A stretch of DNA of 46,223 bases from Betaproteobacteria bacterium (GCA_029863175.1 JAOTVX010000031.1:1-46223), one strand, 5' to 3'; positions 16,382 to 25,109 are shown, counted from the stretch's first letter. Notes: generated by a model not told the origin, from the letters alone. Numbers and translations are program-made.

Positions 16382-17674
16382 CTACGCGGCAGCTCTCTCC
16401 GGACGCCATGTTCCACCCGCGACTTCGCGCGGGTCGGTGATGTAGCCGGTCAGGGCGGATGCCGCCACCGTCGCCGCTGAGCTCACCCAGATGTCCGATT
16501 TCGGGTTGCCGAGGCGCCCCCTGAAGTTGCGGTTTGCACTCGTGATCACGACATCGTTATCACCCGTGATCAGGTGGCCCGTAATATTGACGCACGTTCC
16601 GCAACCCGCGGCTTCCACGGACGCCCCGGCCGCCGTGAGCGCCTCGACGATCCCTTCGCGCGCGGCTGCGAGCCACACCTGTCGCGAGGCCGGCGTCACG
16701 ATCATTCGCACCCCCTTGGCAACGCGCTTGCCCTTGAGTATCGCCGCAGCCTGGCGCATGTCGTCCAGCCGGCCGTTGGTGCAGGTCCCGATGAGCGCAA
16801 ACTGTATTTCTTGCTTGTCGAGTTCCGTGACGCTGACCACGTCGTCGATCTGGTGCCGGCGCGCCACCTGTGGCACAAGCTGCGACGCGTCAATATCGAT
16901 GCGCTCGCAGTATCGTGCGTCCGAATCGGCGCTGACCGGCCGCGGGGTGCGCGCGCCGTGTTGCTTGAGCCAGGCGAGCGTTTTTTCGTCCGCCTCCAGC
17001 AACGCCGCCTTGGCGCCCAGCTCCGCTGCGTGATTCGAGAGCGTCATGCGGTCGTCGATGTCCATTGCCGCCACCGCCGCGCCCCGATATTCGAGCGCAC
17101 GGTAATTCGCGCCCTCGGCACCCAGCCGCCCCAGCATCGTGAGCGTCACGTCCTTCGCCCACACCCCCGGCTGCAGCCGACCGCTCAACTCGACGCGGAT
17201 CGTCTCGGGGACCCGGAACCAGAGCTTGCCCGTCATCATGACGGCCGAGAGATCGGTTCCCTCGACGCCGCACCCGAAAGCGTTGAACGCGCCGTAGGTC
17301 GTCGAGTGCGTGTCCGTGCCCACGACAACGTCGCCACAGGTGAAGTGCCCGCCCTCGGGCAGGACCTGGTGACAGATGCCGTCGCCCACGTCGTAGAGGA
17401 CTGCCCCGTGCGCATCGGAAAACGCGCGCATCGCGCGGTGAGTATTGGCCGCCTCGAGATGGGGTGGCGGGGAATAGTGGTCGAGCACAAATGCGGTACG
17501 CGAGGCAAACGGCAGCTGGCCGGCGCCCAGTTTCTCAACCATTTTCAAGGCATTGCCCGCACGCGCGTCGTGCAGCATCGCGAAATCGACGTCCGCGACG
17601 ACGATGTCGCCCGCCTTTACCGTCTTGCCGCCGGCGTGATGGCCGAGGATCTTCTCGGCGATGGTCGAACCCAT
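16382..17674 (-). CDS. LeuC-like large subunit, [4Fe-4S] hydro-lyase of the aconitase superfamily
   Basis: The start at 17674 has GAGGAG 5 nt upstream. The 430-residue length matches LeuC and archaeal/bacterial homologs. It has GTDTHSTTYGAFNAFG (119-134) and the three iron-sulfur ligands Cys298 (GTCTN) and Cys358/Cys361 (GCGTC). Family members dehydrate and rehydrate isopropylmalate, homocitrate, citraconate or 2,3-dimethylmalate in the cytoplasm. The partner is the LeuD-like gene 128 bp downstream. The company of a Cys-containing isocitrate-lyase-fold enzyme and isopropylmalate-type dehydrogenases supports a catabolic role. It is divergent from MmgE/PrpD paralog 3. Confidence 0.9.
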   Translation of the reverse strand: MGSTIAEKILGHHAGGKTVKAGDIVVADVDFAMLHDARAGNALKMVEKLGAGQLPFASRTAFVLDHYSPPPHLEAANTHRAMRAFSDAHGAVLYDVGDGICHQVLPEGGHFTCGDVVVGTDTHSTTYGAFNAFGCGVEGTDLSAVMMTGKLWFRVPETIRVELSGRLQPGVWAKDVTLTMLGRLGAEGANYRALEYRGAAVAAMDIDDRMTLSNHAAELGAKAALLEADEKTLAWLKQHGARTPRPVSADSDARYCERIDIDASQLVPQVARRHQIDDVVSVTELDKQEIQFALIGTCTNGRLDDMRQAAAILKGKRVAKGVRMIVTPASRQVWLAAAREGIVEALTAAGASVEAAGCGTCVNITGHLITGDNDVVITSANRNFRGRLGNPKSDIWVSSAATVAASALTGYITDPREVAGGTWRPERAAA

Positions 17675-17894
17675 ATCACTCCTCTCGGATGTCCGGCGCT
17701 CGGCAGCGCGCCGGTTTGACCCGGCGGTGCCGGGCCGCCAATTGTATCAGCCCCGGCGGCCGGCGCTGGCGGCGAGCACAGGGATCAACGAGGGTACTCG
17801 CTGCGATTTTTTCCTGGTCAATCATCGCGGGCCGGTCTGGCCACGCGGCGCGAGATGTGGTATCAAAGGCCCCTTTTCCGCACGAGCGAATGTT

Positions 17895-19343
17895 ATGGCT
17901 TCCGCGACAGACAATTCCCTCACTGCTTACGTCGCGCGCTTCATCACGGAAACCCGCCCCAGAGATATCCCAGGCGATGTAACGCGGCTGGGCAAACGCT
18001 CGATCCTGGATGGACTTGGATTGGCGCTCGCCGGCAACGCGGCCGAATCGGGTCACATCGTCCGCCAGTATCTGCGCACTCTCGGCTGCGCGACTGACCG
18101 CGGCTGCACGGTCATCGGAACGCCGCTCAAGGTCCCGCCCCGCTTTGCGGCCTTTGCCAACGGCATTGCAATCCACGCCGACGATTACGACGACACGCAG
18201 CTGGCCGTCGCCAAGGATCGCGTCTACGGCCTGCTCACGCATCCCACCGCTCCCGCGTTGCCGCCCGTCCTGGCGCTCGCCGAGCGCGACAACCGCTCCG
18301 GCCTGGACATGCTGACTGCTTACCAGGTCGCCGTCGAGGTCGAAACGAAGATTTCCGAAGCGATCAATCCGCGGCACTACGATCACGGATTTCATTCGAC
18401 CGCGACCATCGGCACGATCGCTGCTGCAGCGGGCGCCGCGCGGCTGCTGCGTCTCAACAACGAGCAGACTCGCCGCGCGCTCGGCATCGCGGCGAGCCAG
18501 GCGGCGGGCCTGCGCGAGAACTTCGGCACCATGACGAAACCGTTCCACCCCGGGCGCTCCTGCGAGAGCGGGATCGTGGCCGTGGATTTCGCGCGGCTCG
18601 GGTGGACCGCGACCCCGATCGTGCTGGAAGCGGGGCGTGGATTCTTCAAGGCGGCGGGTGGCGGCTACGATCCGGCTGCGATCGAAGGCAAGCTCGGCAG
18701 TCCCTGGTCGTTCGCCTTTCCCGGCGTCTCGATCAAACCGCATCCGAGCGGATCGTTGACGCATCCGGGCATGGGTCTGATGCTGGACCTCATCAGGCAG
18801 TACGACATACGGCCGGCACAGGTGGCCAGGGTCAAAGTGGGCACCAACCGGCACATGCCCAATGCGCTGATCCACCGCCGGCCGAAGAACGAGTTGCAGG
18901 CGAAGTTCAGCATGGAATTTTGCATGGCGATCCTGCTCCTGGAGCGCAAAGCGGGGCTCGCCGAATTTACGGACGAAACGGTCAACCGCCGCAACGTGCA
19001 AGCCATGATCGAGAAGATCGACTTCGGCGTGCATCCGGTCGCCGAAGCGGCAGGCTATGAAAAGATGACGACCCTCATCGACATCGAGCTCACCGATGGC
19101 CGGACCGTGAGTGGACGCGCCGATTTCGGCAAGGGCAGCCCTGCAAACCCGATGAGCGACCAGGAACTCGCGGACAAGTTCCGCGAATGCGCGGCCTGGG
19201 GCAAGCTGCCGAAAGCGAGCGCCGAGAAGATCGTCGATATGGTTTTTGGTCTCGAGAAGCTGAAAAACGTGCGCGAATTGACGCGGCTTCTCACGGTCGG
19301 CGCCACCCGCCGCACCGCAAAGAAGGCGCGCAAGCGCCGCTAA
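17895..19343 (+). CDS. MmgE/PrpD family protein, paralog 3
   Basis: The frame is open upstream to 17661, but the homologous N-terminus begins at the ATG 17895 (482 residues). It has HADDYDDTQ, a variant of the HxxDFDDT motif, HGFHSTATIGT and MTKPFHPGRSCESG. As with the other two copies, the activity is probably hydration or decarboxylation of a polycarboxylate. The C-terminus ends in a basic tail (TKKARKRR-like). It starts a plus-strand set with the PdxA-like gene 24 bp downstream and then the SMP-30 gene. The start is divergent from the LeuC-like gene across 220 bp that contain no tandem repeat and no promoter I would trust. Confidence 0.88.
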   Translation: MASATDNSLTAYVARFITETRPRDIPGDVTRLGKRSILDGLGLALAGNAAESGHIVRQYLRTLGCATDRGCTVIGTPLKVPPRFAAFANGIAIHADDYDDTQLAVAKDRVYGLLTHPTAPALPPVLALAERDNRSGLDMLTAYQVAVEVETKISEAINPRHYDHGFHSTATIGTIAAAAGAARLLRLNNEQTRRALGIAASQAAGLRENFGTMTKPFHPGRSCESGIVAVDFARLGWTATPIVLEAGRGFFKAAGGGYDPAAIEGKLGSPWSFAFPGVSIKPHPSGSLTHPGMGLMLDLIRQYDIRPAQVARVKVGTNRHMPNALIHRRPKNELQAKFSMEFCMAILLLERKAGLAEFTDETVNRRNVQAMIEKIDFGVHPVAEAAGYEKMTTLIDIELTDGRTVSGRADFGKGSPANPMSDQELADKFRECAAWGKLPKASAEKIVDMVFGLEKLKNVRELTRLLTVGATRRTAKKARKRR

Positions 19344-19367
19344 CAACAGCGTGACGGGTCACGCCTT

Positions 19368-20372
19368 ATGAACAAGCCACTGATAGGCCTGATGCTCGGC
19401 GACATGACCGGAATCGGACCGGAGATCTTGGCCAGGCTGCTCGCCCCCGGAAAGCTCGCCGAAGTGGCGCGGGTAGTCGTCATCGGCGATGCGCGCGTGC
19501 TCGAGCTGGGCATGCGCGACGCCGGCGTCAGACTCGGCTATCGAACCTATGCCAGCGTGGACGAGGTGCGCTGGCCGGCGGACGAGTTGCCCGTGGTGGA
19601 CCTGGGGAATATCGACCCGTCGCTCATCAAGCGCGGCGAAGTTTCGGCGGAATCAGGACGCCTGACCGGTGAGACTCTCAAGTACATTATCGATCTTGCG
19701 TTATCGCGCAAGATCGATGGCATCTGCTTCGCGCCGCTCAATAAAATGGCGCTGCACCGCGGCGGCTGGCCCTTCCCCGACGAGCACCAGATGTTCGCGA
19801 AGCTCACCCGTCATACCGGAGTCTTCGGCGAGATGAACGTGATTCCGGAATTCGCCACGTTCCGCGTGACCTCACATGTCGCGCTGCGCAAGGCGATCGA
19901 CCTGATCTCGCCGCAGCGTATTGCCGACGTCGTCCAGCTCGCTCACCGTACGCTGCGCGCGATGGGCCATCTGTCTCCTCGAATCGCCGTCGCGGCGCTG
20001 AATCCCCACGGCGGAGAGAACGGACTCTTCGGTGATGAGGAGATTCGCATCATCCGGCCGGCGGTCGATGCTCTGCGCGCCTCGGGCGTGGGCGTAACCG
20101 GCCCCGTGCCCGCGGACACGCTATTTCTCCGGGCCAAGCGCGGCGAGTTCGACGGGGTCGTGATGATGTACCACGACCAGGGCCAGATCGCGACCAAGCT
20201 GCTTGGCTTCAACAAGGGTGTCACCGTCACGGCGGGCATGGACACCGTTTTCGCCACACCCGCTCACGGCACCGCGTTCGACATCGTGGGCCAAGGTCGC
20301 GCCAATTGCAGTGCACTGGAGTACGCATTCAGGCTGGCCGCCCAACTCGCATCCAGAAAAGCAGAAACGTGA
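19368..20372 (+). CDS. PdxA family 4-phospho-hydroxyacid dehydrogenase
   Basis: The 334-residue protein has the metal-binding histidines of PdxA: His170 in TSHVALRKA, His269 in MYHDQGQ and His300 in ATPAHGT, plus GDMTGIGPE (11-19) and NPHGGE (212-217). PdxA oxidises 4-phosphohydroxy-threonine; the PdxA2 branch oxidises 4-phospho-D-threonate or -erythronate. No DUF1537 kinase, the usual partner of PdxA2, is near, and no pyridoxine gene either, so I infer a catabolic dehydrogenase of unknown substrate. It follows MmgE/PrpD paralog 3 by 24 bp, consistent with one transcript. Confidence 0.87.
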   Translation: MNKPLIGLMLGDMTGIGPEILARLLAPGKLAEVARVVVIGDARVLELGMRDAGVRLGYRTYASVDEVRWPADELPVVDLGNIDPSLIKRGEVSAESGRLTGETLKYIIDLALSRKIDGICFAPLNKMALHRGGWPFPDEHQMFAKLTRHTGVFGEMNVIPEFATFRVTSHVALRKAIDLISPQRIADVVQLAHRTLRAMGHLSPRIAVAALNPHGGENGLFGDEEIRIIRPAVDALRASGVGVTGPVPADTLFLRAKRGEFDGVVMMYHDQGQIATKLLGFNKGVTVTAGMDTVFATPAHGTAFDIVGQGRANCSALEYAFRLAAQLASRKAET

Positions 20373-20420
20373 TTGGCGCGACGTAACGGGCCACCTGCGG
20401 CGACCCGGCGTATACGATAA

Positions 20421-20512
20421 TCAGTCACGAGCACAACTCACGATTTACAATTTACGATTCACGCGTGTTAGGCTCATCACTGATCACTGACCACTCATCA
20501 CTCTCGACACGG
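20421..20512. repeat. 7-bp-spaced gattcac/gatcact repeats
   Basis: The words gatttac, aatttac and gattcac stand 7 bp apart near 20440-20463, followed by atcactgatcactgaccactcatcact. The block fills the 147-bp gap between the PdxA-like and SMP-30 genes and ends just before the latter's start at 20520. Confidence 0.7.
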
Positions 20513-20519
20513 TCCCAAT

Positions 20520-21446
20520 ATGTTCAATCCCTTCAAGCAACTCGAACTGATCAAGGCGGAAGTCTACTCCTCCATGCCCAAGAAGTTCCGTAACAAGAGC
20601 CGCGCCGCATGGTCCGACGCCAACCGCCAGGGCGCGGAAGTCGAATGCTTCCTGGAAGCCCCTTCATTCGACCGTGACGGCAACCTGTGGTGCGTGGACA
20701 TTCCCTTTGGCCGCGTCTTCCGGGTCTCGCCGAAAAAGGACTGGGAGCTCATCGTCCAGTACGACGGTTGGCCGAACGGCCTTAAGTTCCACAAGGACGG
20801 GCGCGCATTCATCGCCGATTACAAGAAGGGGCTCCTGGTCCTCGACCCGAAGACGGGCAAACTCGAGACCCTCCTCGAAACCGCCTTCAGCGAGGGTTTC
20901 AAGGGCCTCAACGATCTCCACTTCGCCTCGAACGGCGACCTCTATTTCACCGATCAGGGCCAGACCGGAATTACCGATCCGACGGGGCGCGTATTCCGCC
21001 TGCGACCGGACGGTGCGCTCGACCGGCTCGCGAGCAACGTTCCGAGCCCGAACGGCATCACGCTCTCCACGACAGAGAAACATTGCTACGTGGGGGTCAC
21101 CCGCTCGCAGCAGATCTGGCGTCTGCCGCTCATGGCTGACGGGAACGTGTCCAAGACCGGCGTGGCGATCCAGCTATCGGGCGGTGTTGCCGGCCCCGAC
21201 GGCATCGAGATGGACGGGGACAACGGACTGCTCGTCTGCCAGCTGGGCGTGGGCATCTGGCGCTTCGACGCCAACATGCTGCCGACGCATCTCGTCCACG
21301 CCGAAGGCTCGCACCATCACCACCTCGACAACGTCGCGTTCGGCGACTCCGACTTCAAGACGATTTACATCACCGAGGCGCTCACCGGCGACATCCTGAC
21401 CGCGAAGATGCCCGTCGCCGGCAAGCAACTCTACGGCCTTAGCTGA
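20520..21446 (+). CDS. SMP-30/gluconolactonase/LRE family protein
   Basis: A 308-residue six-bladed beta-propeller. Metal-ligand candidates are Glu46 (FLEAPSFD), the Asn of NDLHF (near 135) with PNG (near 178), and the Asp of PDGIEMDG (near 228). The repeated DGxL(W/Y)F(T/V)D strands are typical. The family hydrolyses sugar or other lactones; here the lactone may come from one of the neighbouring pathways. There is no signal peptide, so it is cytoplasmic. It is third in the plus-strand set after MmgE/PrpD 3 and PdxA-like. Its stop faces the rhodanese stop across a 13-bp-period hairpin. Confidence 0.88.
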   Translation: MFNPFKQLELIKAEVYSSMPKKFRNKSRAAWSDANRQGAEVECFLEAPSFDRDGNLWCVDIPFGRVFRVSPKKDWELIVQYDGWPNGLKFHKDGRAFIADYKKGLLVLDPKTGKLETLLETAFSEGFKGLNDLHFASNGDLYFTDQGQTGITDPTGRVFRLRPDGALDRLASNVPSPNGITLSTTEKHCYVGVTRSQQIWRLPLMADGNVSKTGVAIQLSGGVAGPDGIEMDGDNGLLVCQLGVGIWRFDANMLPTHLVHAEGSHHHHLDNVAFGDSDFKTIYITEALTGDILTAKMPVAGKQLYGLS

Positions 21447-21458
21447 AAGAGCCAACGA

Positions 21459-21581
21459 GGTGACGAAAAATGGTGATGAATGATGGTGATGGATAATGGT
21501 GACGAGAAAGCAGCCGTTGCCGTTAGGAGGTTTACGCGTCACCAGTACTCATCACCAGAAGTCATCACCAGTTCTCATCAC
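21459..21581. repeat. 13-bp-period inverted repeat, locus 4
   Basis: Left units start at 21459, 21472, 21485 and 21498; right units start at 21536, 21549, 21562 and 21575. It lies between the convergent SMP-30 and rhodanese genes, 12 bp from one stop and 15 bp from the other. Confidence 0.88.
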
Positions 21582-21596
21582 TTCTTCTTTCCGCCC

Positions 21597-22400
21597 TCAT
21601 CCTTTTTCGACCGGCAGGTCGCCGCGAGCCGACCACTCGTGCCACGATCCGATGTAGTTGCGGACCTTTGGCAAGCCCGCCCGGAGCAGCGCATAGTAGG
21701 TGTTCGCCGAGCGCGCGCCGCGATGGCAATACGGCGCGATCTCCGAATTGGGAGCGACGCCGTGGTCCCTCAAAAGTGCGCGGACCGCTTCCGCGTCCTT
21801 GAAACGGCCGCCATCGAGGAACTCGGTCCATTCGATCCATACCGATCCCGGAATGCAACCGCGCCGTGCGCAACAGGCCGCGTTATCCCGGCCCGCGTGC
21901 TCGTTCGCGTTTCGCACGTCGAGCAGCGTCAGCCCTGGCTGGCCAAGACGCGCCGCGATCTCGTCGCAGCCAATGACGAGCTCCGCGCGCTCGCGAACCC
22001 TCAATGCGACGGTCCAGTCCCCCATTCGCTCCTGGCTTAACTCGCACCCCGCCGCGCGCCACGCCGCCAGCCCACCGTGCAGCATTTTCGTGCGCGGATG
22101 CCCGACATACTGGAGGATCCAGACGTCGCGCGCCGCGCGCATGCCGGTATCCTCTTCGTAAATGACGATCGGCCGGAATTTCGAAACGCCCGCGGCGGCG
22201 TAGCGTCGCGCCATGTCCTGTGCAAATTCCGCAAGGCCGCCCGCGCGAGTATCGAGCGCAAACACGTCGTAGGTGCTGAAGTTCACGGCGCCCGGAATGT
22301 GCCCTTTGGCATAGTCCGCGGCCTTGCGCGCATCGATGATCAGCACCTCATCCTGATGCGCCAGGTCCTGCAGCTCGCGGGGCTCTATCAGGAAGTCCAT
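21597..22400 (-). CDS. Tandem-rhodanese sulfurtransferase
   Basis: I take the ATG at 22400 as start (267 residues); an in-frame ATG at 22451 would lie inside the upstream gene. Two rhodanese domains are present. The first (about 1-125) has YEEDTG where the catalytic loop should be and so lacks the Cys. The second (about 145-260) has CHRGARS, with the persulfide-forming Cys. Known members move sulfane sulfur from thiosulfate or 3-mercaptopyruvate to cyanide, thiols or proteins. Last gene of the minus-strand operon starting at 26880, 28 bp after the hydrolase gene. Confidence 0.88.
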   Translation of the reverse strand: MDFLIEPRELQDLAHQDEVLIIDARKAADYAKGHIPGAVNFSTYDVFALDTRAGGLAEFAQDMARRYAAAGVSKFRPIVIYEEDTGMRAARDVWILQYVGHPRTKMLHGGLAAWRAAGCELSQERMGDWTVALRVRERAELVIGCDEIAARLGQPGLTLLDVRNANEHAGRDNAACCARRGCIPGSVWIEWTEFLDGGRFKDAEAVRALLRDHGVAPNSEIAPYCHRGARSANTYYALLRAGLPKVRNYIGSWHEWSARGDLPVEKG

Positions 22401-22428
22401 CTGCGATAGGGCTCGAGGAAGTGATGAT

Positions 22429-23313
22429 TCATGCCTTAAGGAAATCGGCAAGGGCCCGGTATGTCTCCCCCGGCGCCTGCTCCTGCGGGTAGTGACCAGC
22501 GGGCAGCGCCTCGAAGCCCGTGATATTCGCCGCGTATTGGGGCCAGACTTCGCGCGGATTGAAGTACTGCTCGACGTGGGACTTGGCGCCCCAGAGCGCG
22601 AGCACCGGGCAGCGAATCTTGTTGCGGGCCTCGAAATCCTTCGTGTCCATCTCGTAATCCAGCGTCGCCGCGGCCCGATAGTCTTCGCACACGCCGTGGA
22701 TCTGCTCCGGGGTGCAGCAACGGATGTATTCGGCCACCGCCTCGGGCTCGAGGCCGCCCTGCCCGTGCATGTGCTTCTCCAGCTTCTTCTTCATGTAGTA
22801 CTCGAGATTCGAGGAGAGCAGGCGCTCGGGGAAATCGTAGGGCTGAGCCATGAACATCCAGTGATACGAGTGCAGCGCCCAGCCGCGGGGAAACGCCGTC
22901 CACACATGATGCGTCGGCACGATGTCGATGCTCGCGAACTTGAGCACCCGGTCGGGATGATCGAGCGCCATGCGAAACGCCGTGCGCGCGCCGCGGTCGT
23001 GCCCGACGAGGAAGAACCGCTTGAAGCCGAGATGCTCCATGACCTCGATCTGGTCCTCTCCCATCCGGCGGAACGTGTAGTTGCTGTGATCGGGCCTGCC
23101 TCGCGGCTTGGAGCTATCGCCATAGCCGCGCAGGTCGGTGGCAACGACCGTGTAGTGCTCGGCGAGCCGCGGCGCGATCTTGTGCCAGGTGACGTGGGTC
23201 AGCGGGTTGCCGTGGAGCAGTAGCAGCCCGGGGCCCTTGCCGCCACGGCGCCCGACGATCCGGACTTCCGGATCGCTCGTCTGAACTTCGAATCGCTCGA
23301 ATCCTTCGTACAT
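22429..23313 (-). CDS. Haloacetate (fluoroacetate) dehalogenase-like alpha/beta hydrolase
   Basis: The 294-residue protein keeps every catalytic position I recall from the fluoroacetate dehalogenase of Rhodopseudomonas palustris: nucleophile Asp106 with Arg107 and Arg110 (GHDRGAR), acid Asp130 (IDIVPT), the halide-pocket His151-Trp152 (YHW), Tyr212 (EDYRA) and base His274 (GHYPQEQ). The oxyanion motif is HGNP (34-37). Such enzymes replace halide on 2-haloacetates with water through an aspartyl ester. In an operon with acid-degrading enzymes it might instead be an epoxide or ester hydrolase, but the Asp nucleophile and the HW pair favour dehalogenation. It is 49 bp from the upstream dehydrogenase gene. 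Confidence 0.88.
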   Translation of the reverse strand: MYEGFERFEVQTSDPEVRIVGRRGGKGPGLLLLHGNPLTHVTWHKIAPRLAEHYTVVATDLRGYGDSSKPRGRPDHSNYTFRRMGEDQIEVMEHLGFKRFFLVGHDRGARTAFRMALDHPDRVLKFASIDIVPTHHVWTAFPRGWALHSYHWMFMAQPYDFPERLLSSNLEYYMKKKLEKHMHGQGGLEPEAVAEYIRCCTPEQIHGVCEDYRAAATLDYEMDTKDFEARNKIRCPVLALWGAKSHVEQYFNPREVWPQYAANITGFEALPAGHYPQEQAPGETYRALADFLKA

Positions 23314-23362
23314 GGAATTGTGCTCGCGTTGTTATGTGACAGCCCGTGCGCGACGGCCCGCG

Positions 23363-24259
23363 TCACGACTTGCGCGCCTGCGCGGCAACCGCGCGCAGCG
23401 CGTCGATCAATTCGCTGTCGTTGGCGTCCCCCATCCCGACGTCGACCATCTGGCTGAAGACCGCCACCGCCGCATTGCCGACGAGCGACTGGCGCCCCAG
23501 CTTCTCGGCCAGGCGCACGCCATACTGCGCATCTTTTAGACGTCCTCGTCCCGAGAAGGCCACCGCCTGGCCCTTTTTGCCTTCCGCCATCGTCGCGGAG
23601 TGCAGGGTGACGTGGCGGCTTCCGGTATAGCCCGTTGCAAAGCCTTCCGCCGCGGCATGCAAGTCGATGCCGGCGGCCTCGCACTGTGCCATGGCTTCTC
23701 CTACCGATGCTACCTGAATCACGCCGAGAAGGTTGTAGATCAGCTTGAAGGCGGTCCCGGCGCCGACGCCGCCGAAATGAAATATTTTCGTGCTGAACGC
23801 TTCGAGCAGCGGCCGCACCGCTTCCAGATCGGCCGGCTTTGCCCCCGCAAATACCCGCAGTTTGCCGGCCTCGGCATCGTGCGGGCGACCGGCTACGGGA
23901 CAGTCGACATAGCGCACGCCCTTTTTCGCCGCCAGAGCGGCAAGTTCCACCACCCAATCATGAGACAGGGTCGAGCACTCGACGAGGATCGTCGAGTGCG
24001 CCAGATCGGCGGCCAGCACGCCGTCGGGCCCCGTCCAGATTGCGCGGGACGCTTCATCGTTGGTGACGGAAGAAAAGACGACCTCCGCCCCTTGTGCCGC
24101 CTCGCGCGGGCTCGATGCGATTACCGCGCCGGCTTCCTGCACGCGGCGCGTTTTCTCGATGCTGCGGTTACACGCCGTGACCGCATGGCCCGCGGCGAGC
24201 AACCGCAGGGCGACGGCGCCTCCCATAGCGCCCACGCCAATCCAGGCGACTTTTGCCAT
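23363..24259 (-). CDS. 3-hydroxyisobutyrate/2-hydroxymethylglutarate-type NAD-dependent dehydrogenase
   Basis: AGGAGG lies 7 nt before the ATG at 24259. The 298-residue protein has the N-terminal GVGAMGG (8-14), ECSTLSH (near 94-100) for substrate-carboxylate binding, the substrate loop DCPVAGRPHDAEAGKL (119-134) and the catalytic Lys172 (TAFKLIYN). The family oxidises beta-hydroxyacids to semialdehydes or reduces them in reverse. It is the third gene of the ThDP enzyme-crotonase-dehydrogenase-hydrolase-rhodanese operon. The substrate cannot be assigned. Confidence 0.9.
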   Translation of the reverse strand: MAKVAWIGVGAMGGAVALRLLAAGHAVTACNRSIEKTRRVQEAGAVIASSPREAAQGAEVVFSSVTNDEASRAIWTGPDGVLAADLAHSTILVECSTLSHDWVVELAALAAKKGVRYVDCPVAGRPHDAEAGKLRVFAGAKPADLEAVRPLLEAFSTKIFHFGGVGAGTAFKLIYNLLGVIQVASVGEAMAQCEAAGIDLHAAAEGFATGYTGSRHVTLHSATMAEGKKGQAVAFSGRGRLKDAQYGVRLAEKLGRQSLVGNAAVAVFSQMVDVGMGDANDSELIDALRAVAAQARKS

Positions 24260-24261
24260 GC

Positions 24262-24360
24262 CTATGCCTCCTGATGCAGCGCCCTCGCCGACCGCGAGAT
24301 CAGCAGGCTCCGCCGTTTTTCAGGTACGAAAAGAGCGGCCCCGGTGGCCAAATAACTCAT
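24262..24360 (-). CDS. Possible 32-residue ORF filling the crotonase-dehydrogenase gap
   Basis: Its ATG overlaps the TGA of the crotonase gene (ATGA) and its TAG lies just before the ATG of the dehydrogenase gene. The translation starts MSYLATGAALFVPEKRR. The exact fit to the gap and the overlap suggest coupled translation, but short ORFs arise often in GC-rich DNA and no family is recognisable. Confidence 0.25.
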   Translation of the reverse strand: MSYLATGAALFVPEKRRSLLISRSARALHQEA

Positions 24361-25109
24361 TGAACGATCCCCAGTCCCTCGAGCGCCAGTCCGTAGCCAA
24401 GCAGGTCGCTCATCGGACGACGCAGGTACTCGTTGAGGATGACACGAGTGTAGCGCCGGTTGATCACCGGCTGCTGCAGGATCTGCCGCGCCAGTTCCCA
24501 GGCCCGGGGCATCAACTGCTCGCGCGGCAGCACCTCGTTGACGAGACCGAACGCGAGCGCCTCCCTGGCCGACAGCAGCTGCGCAGTCAGCAGGAAATAG
24601 CGCGCGCGGTTAAGCCCCATCAGCATTGGAAATACGACGTGAACACCGTCGCCCGGTACCATGCCGCCACGAAAATGCGCCGAATCCTGGAAAGCCGCCT
24701 GATCGGCGGCCAGCACGATGTCGCACATGAGCGGAACTTCGGGATGGCGCAGTGCCGGCCCGTTGACCGCCGCGATCATCGGTACCTCGATCGCCAGCAT
24801 GTTCATCGTGAAGCGCCTCGCTTCGCTGCCGAGCTTCATCCACTGCTCGGGCGTAAGCTTGGGCACCGCCCGGCCGACCGACGAGGCGACGGCCGGGCCG
24901 GAAAATTCCTCACCGGTGCCGGTGAGAATGATGAGCTGGTTCTCGGGATCGCGGCTCACGTCCAGGAACGCCTGCTCCATTTCCGCGTGCGGGATCGAGC
25001 CGAAGCGCTGCGAACCGCCGTTCGTGTGCAGCGTCATCTCCAGGATGCCCTCCTCCCGCCGGAAGCGGATGGTCTCGAACTTCTGCGCGTAGTCGTCTAG
25101 TTTCGTCAT
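24357..25109 (-). CDS. Crotonase superfamily hydrolase resembling 6-oxocamphor hydrolase
   Basis: The 250-residue protein has the crotonase fold (AAVNGPAL 113-120, LMCDIVLAAD 127-136), but the glutamates of enoyl-CoA hydratases are absent. Instead it has His122, His145 (QDSAHF), Asp154 (VPGDG) and Glu244, the four residues used by 6-oxocamphor hydrolase at the same positions, and the segment PGDGVHVVFP resembles that enzyme. That enzyme performs a retro-Claisen cleavage of a cyclic 1,3-diketone. I therefore infer C-C bond hydrolysis of a beta-diketone, not CoA-ester hydration. It lies 67 bp after the ThDP-enzyme gene in the operon. An annotation pipeline would probably call it enoyl-CoA hydratase. 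Confidence 0.85.
   Translation of the reverse strand: MTKLDDYAQKFETIRFRREEGILEMTLHTNGGSQRFGSIPHAEMEQAFLDVSRDPENQLIILTGTGEEFSGPAVASSVGRAVPKLTPEQWMKLGSEARRFTMNMLAIEVPMIAAVNGPALRHPEVPLMCDIVLAADQAAFQDSAHFRGGMVPGDGVHVVFPMLMGLNRARYFLLTAQLLSAREALAFGLVNEVLPREQLMPRAWELARQILQQPVINRRYTRVILNEYLRRPMSDLLGYGLALEGLGIVQ

Noticed and set aside
17676..19346. 556-codon open frame antisense to MmgE/PrpD paralog 3
   Set aside because: Low-complexity Arg/Asp/His-rich translation without any family motif, opposite a clear gene.
19368..20372. Terephthalate dihydrodiol dehydrogenase (TphB), also of the PdxA family
   Set aside because: No terephthalate dioxygenase genes are near and no specific residues support it.
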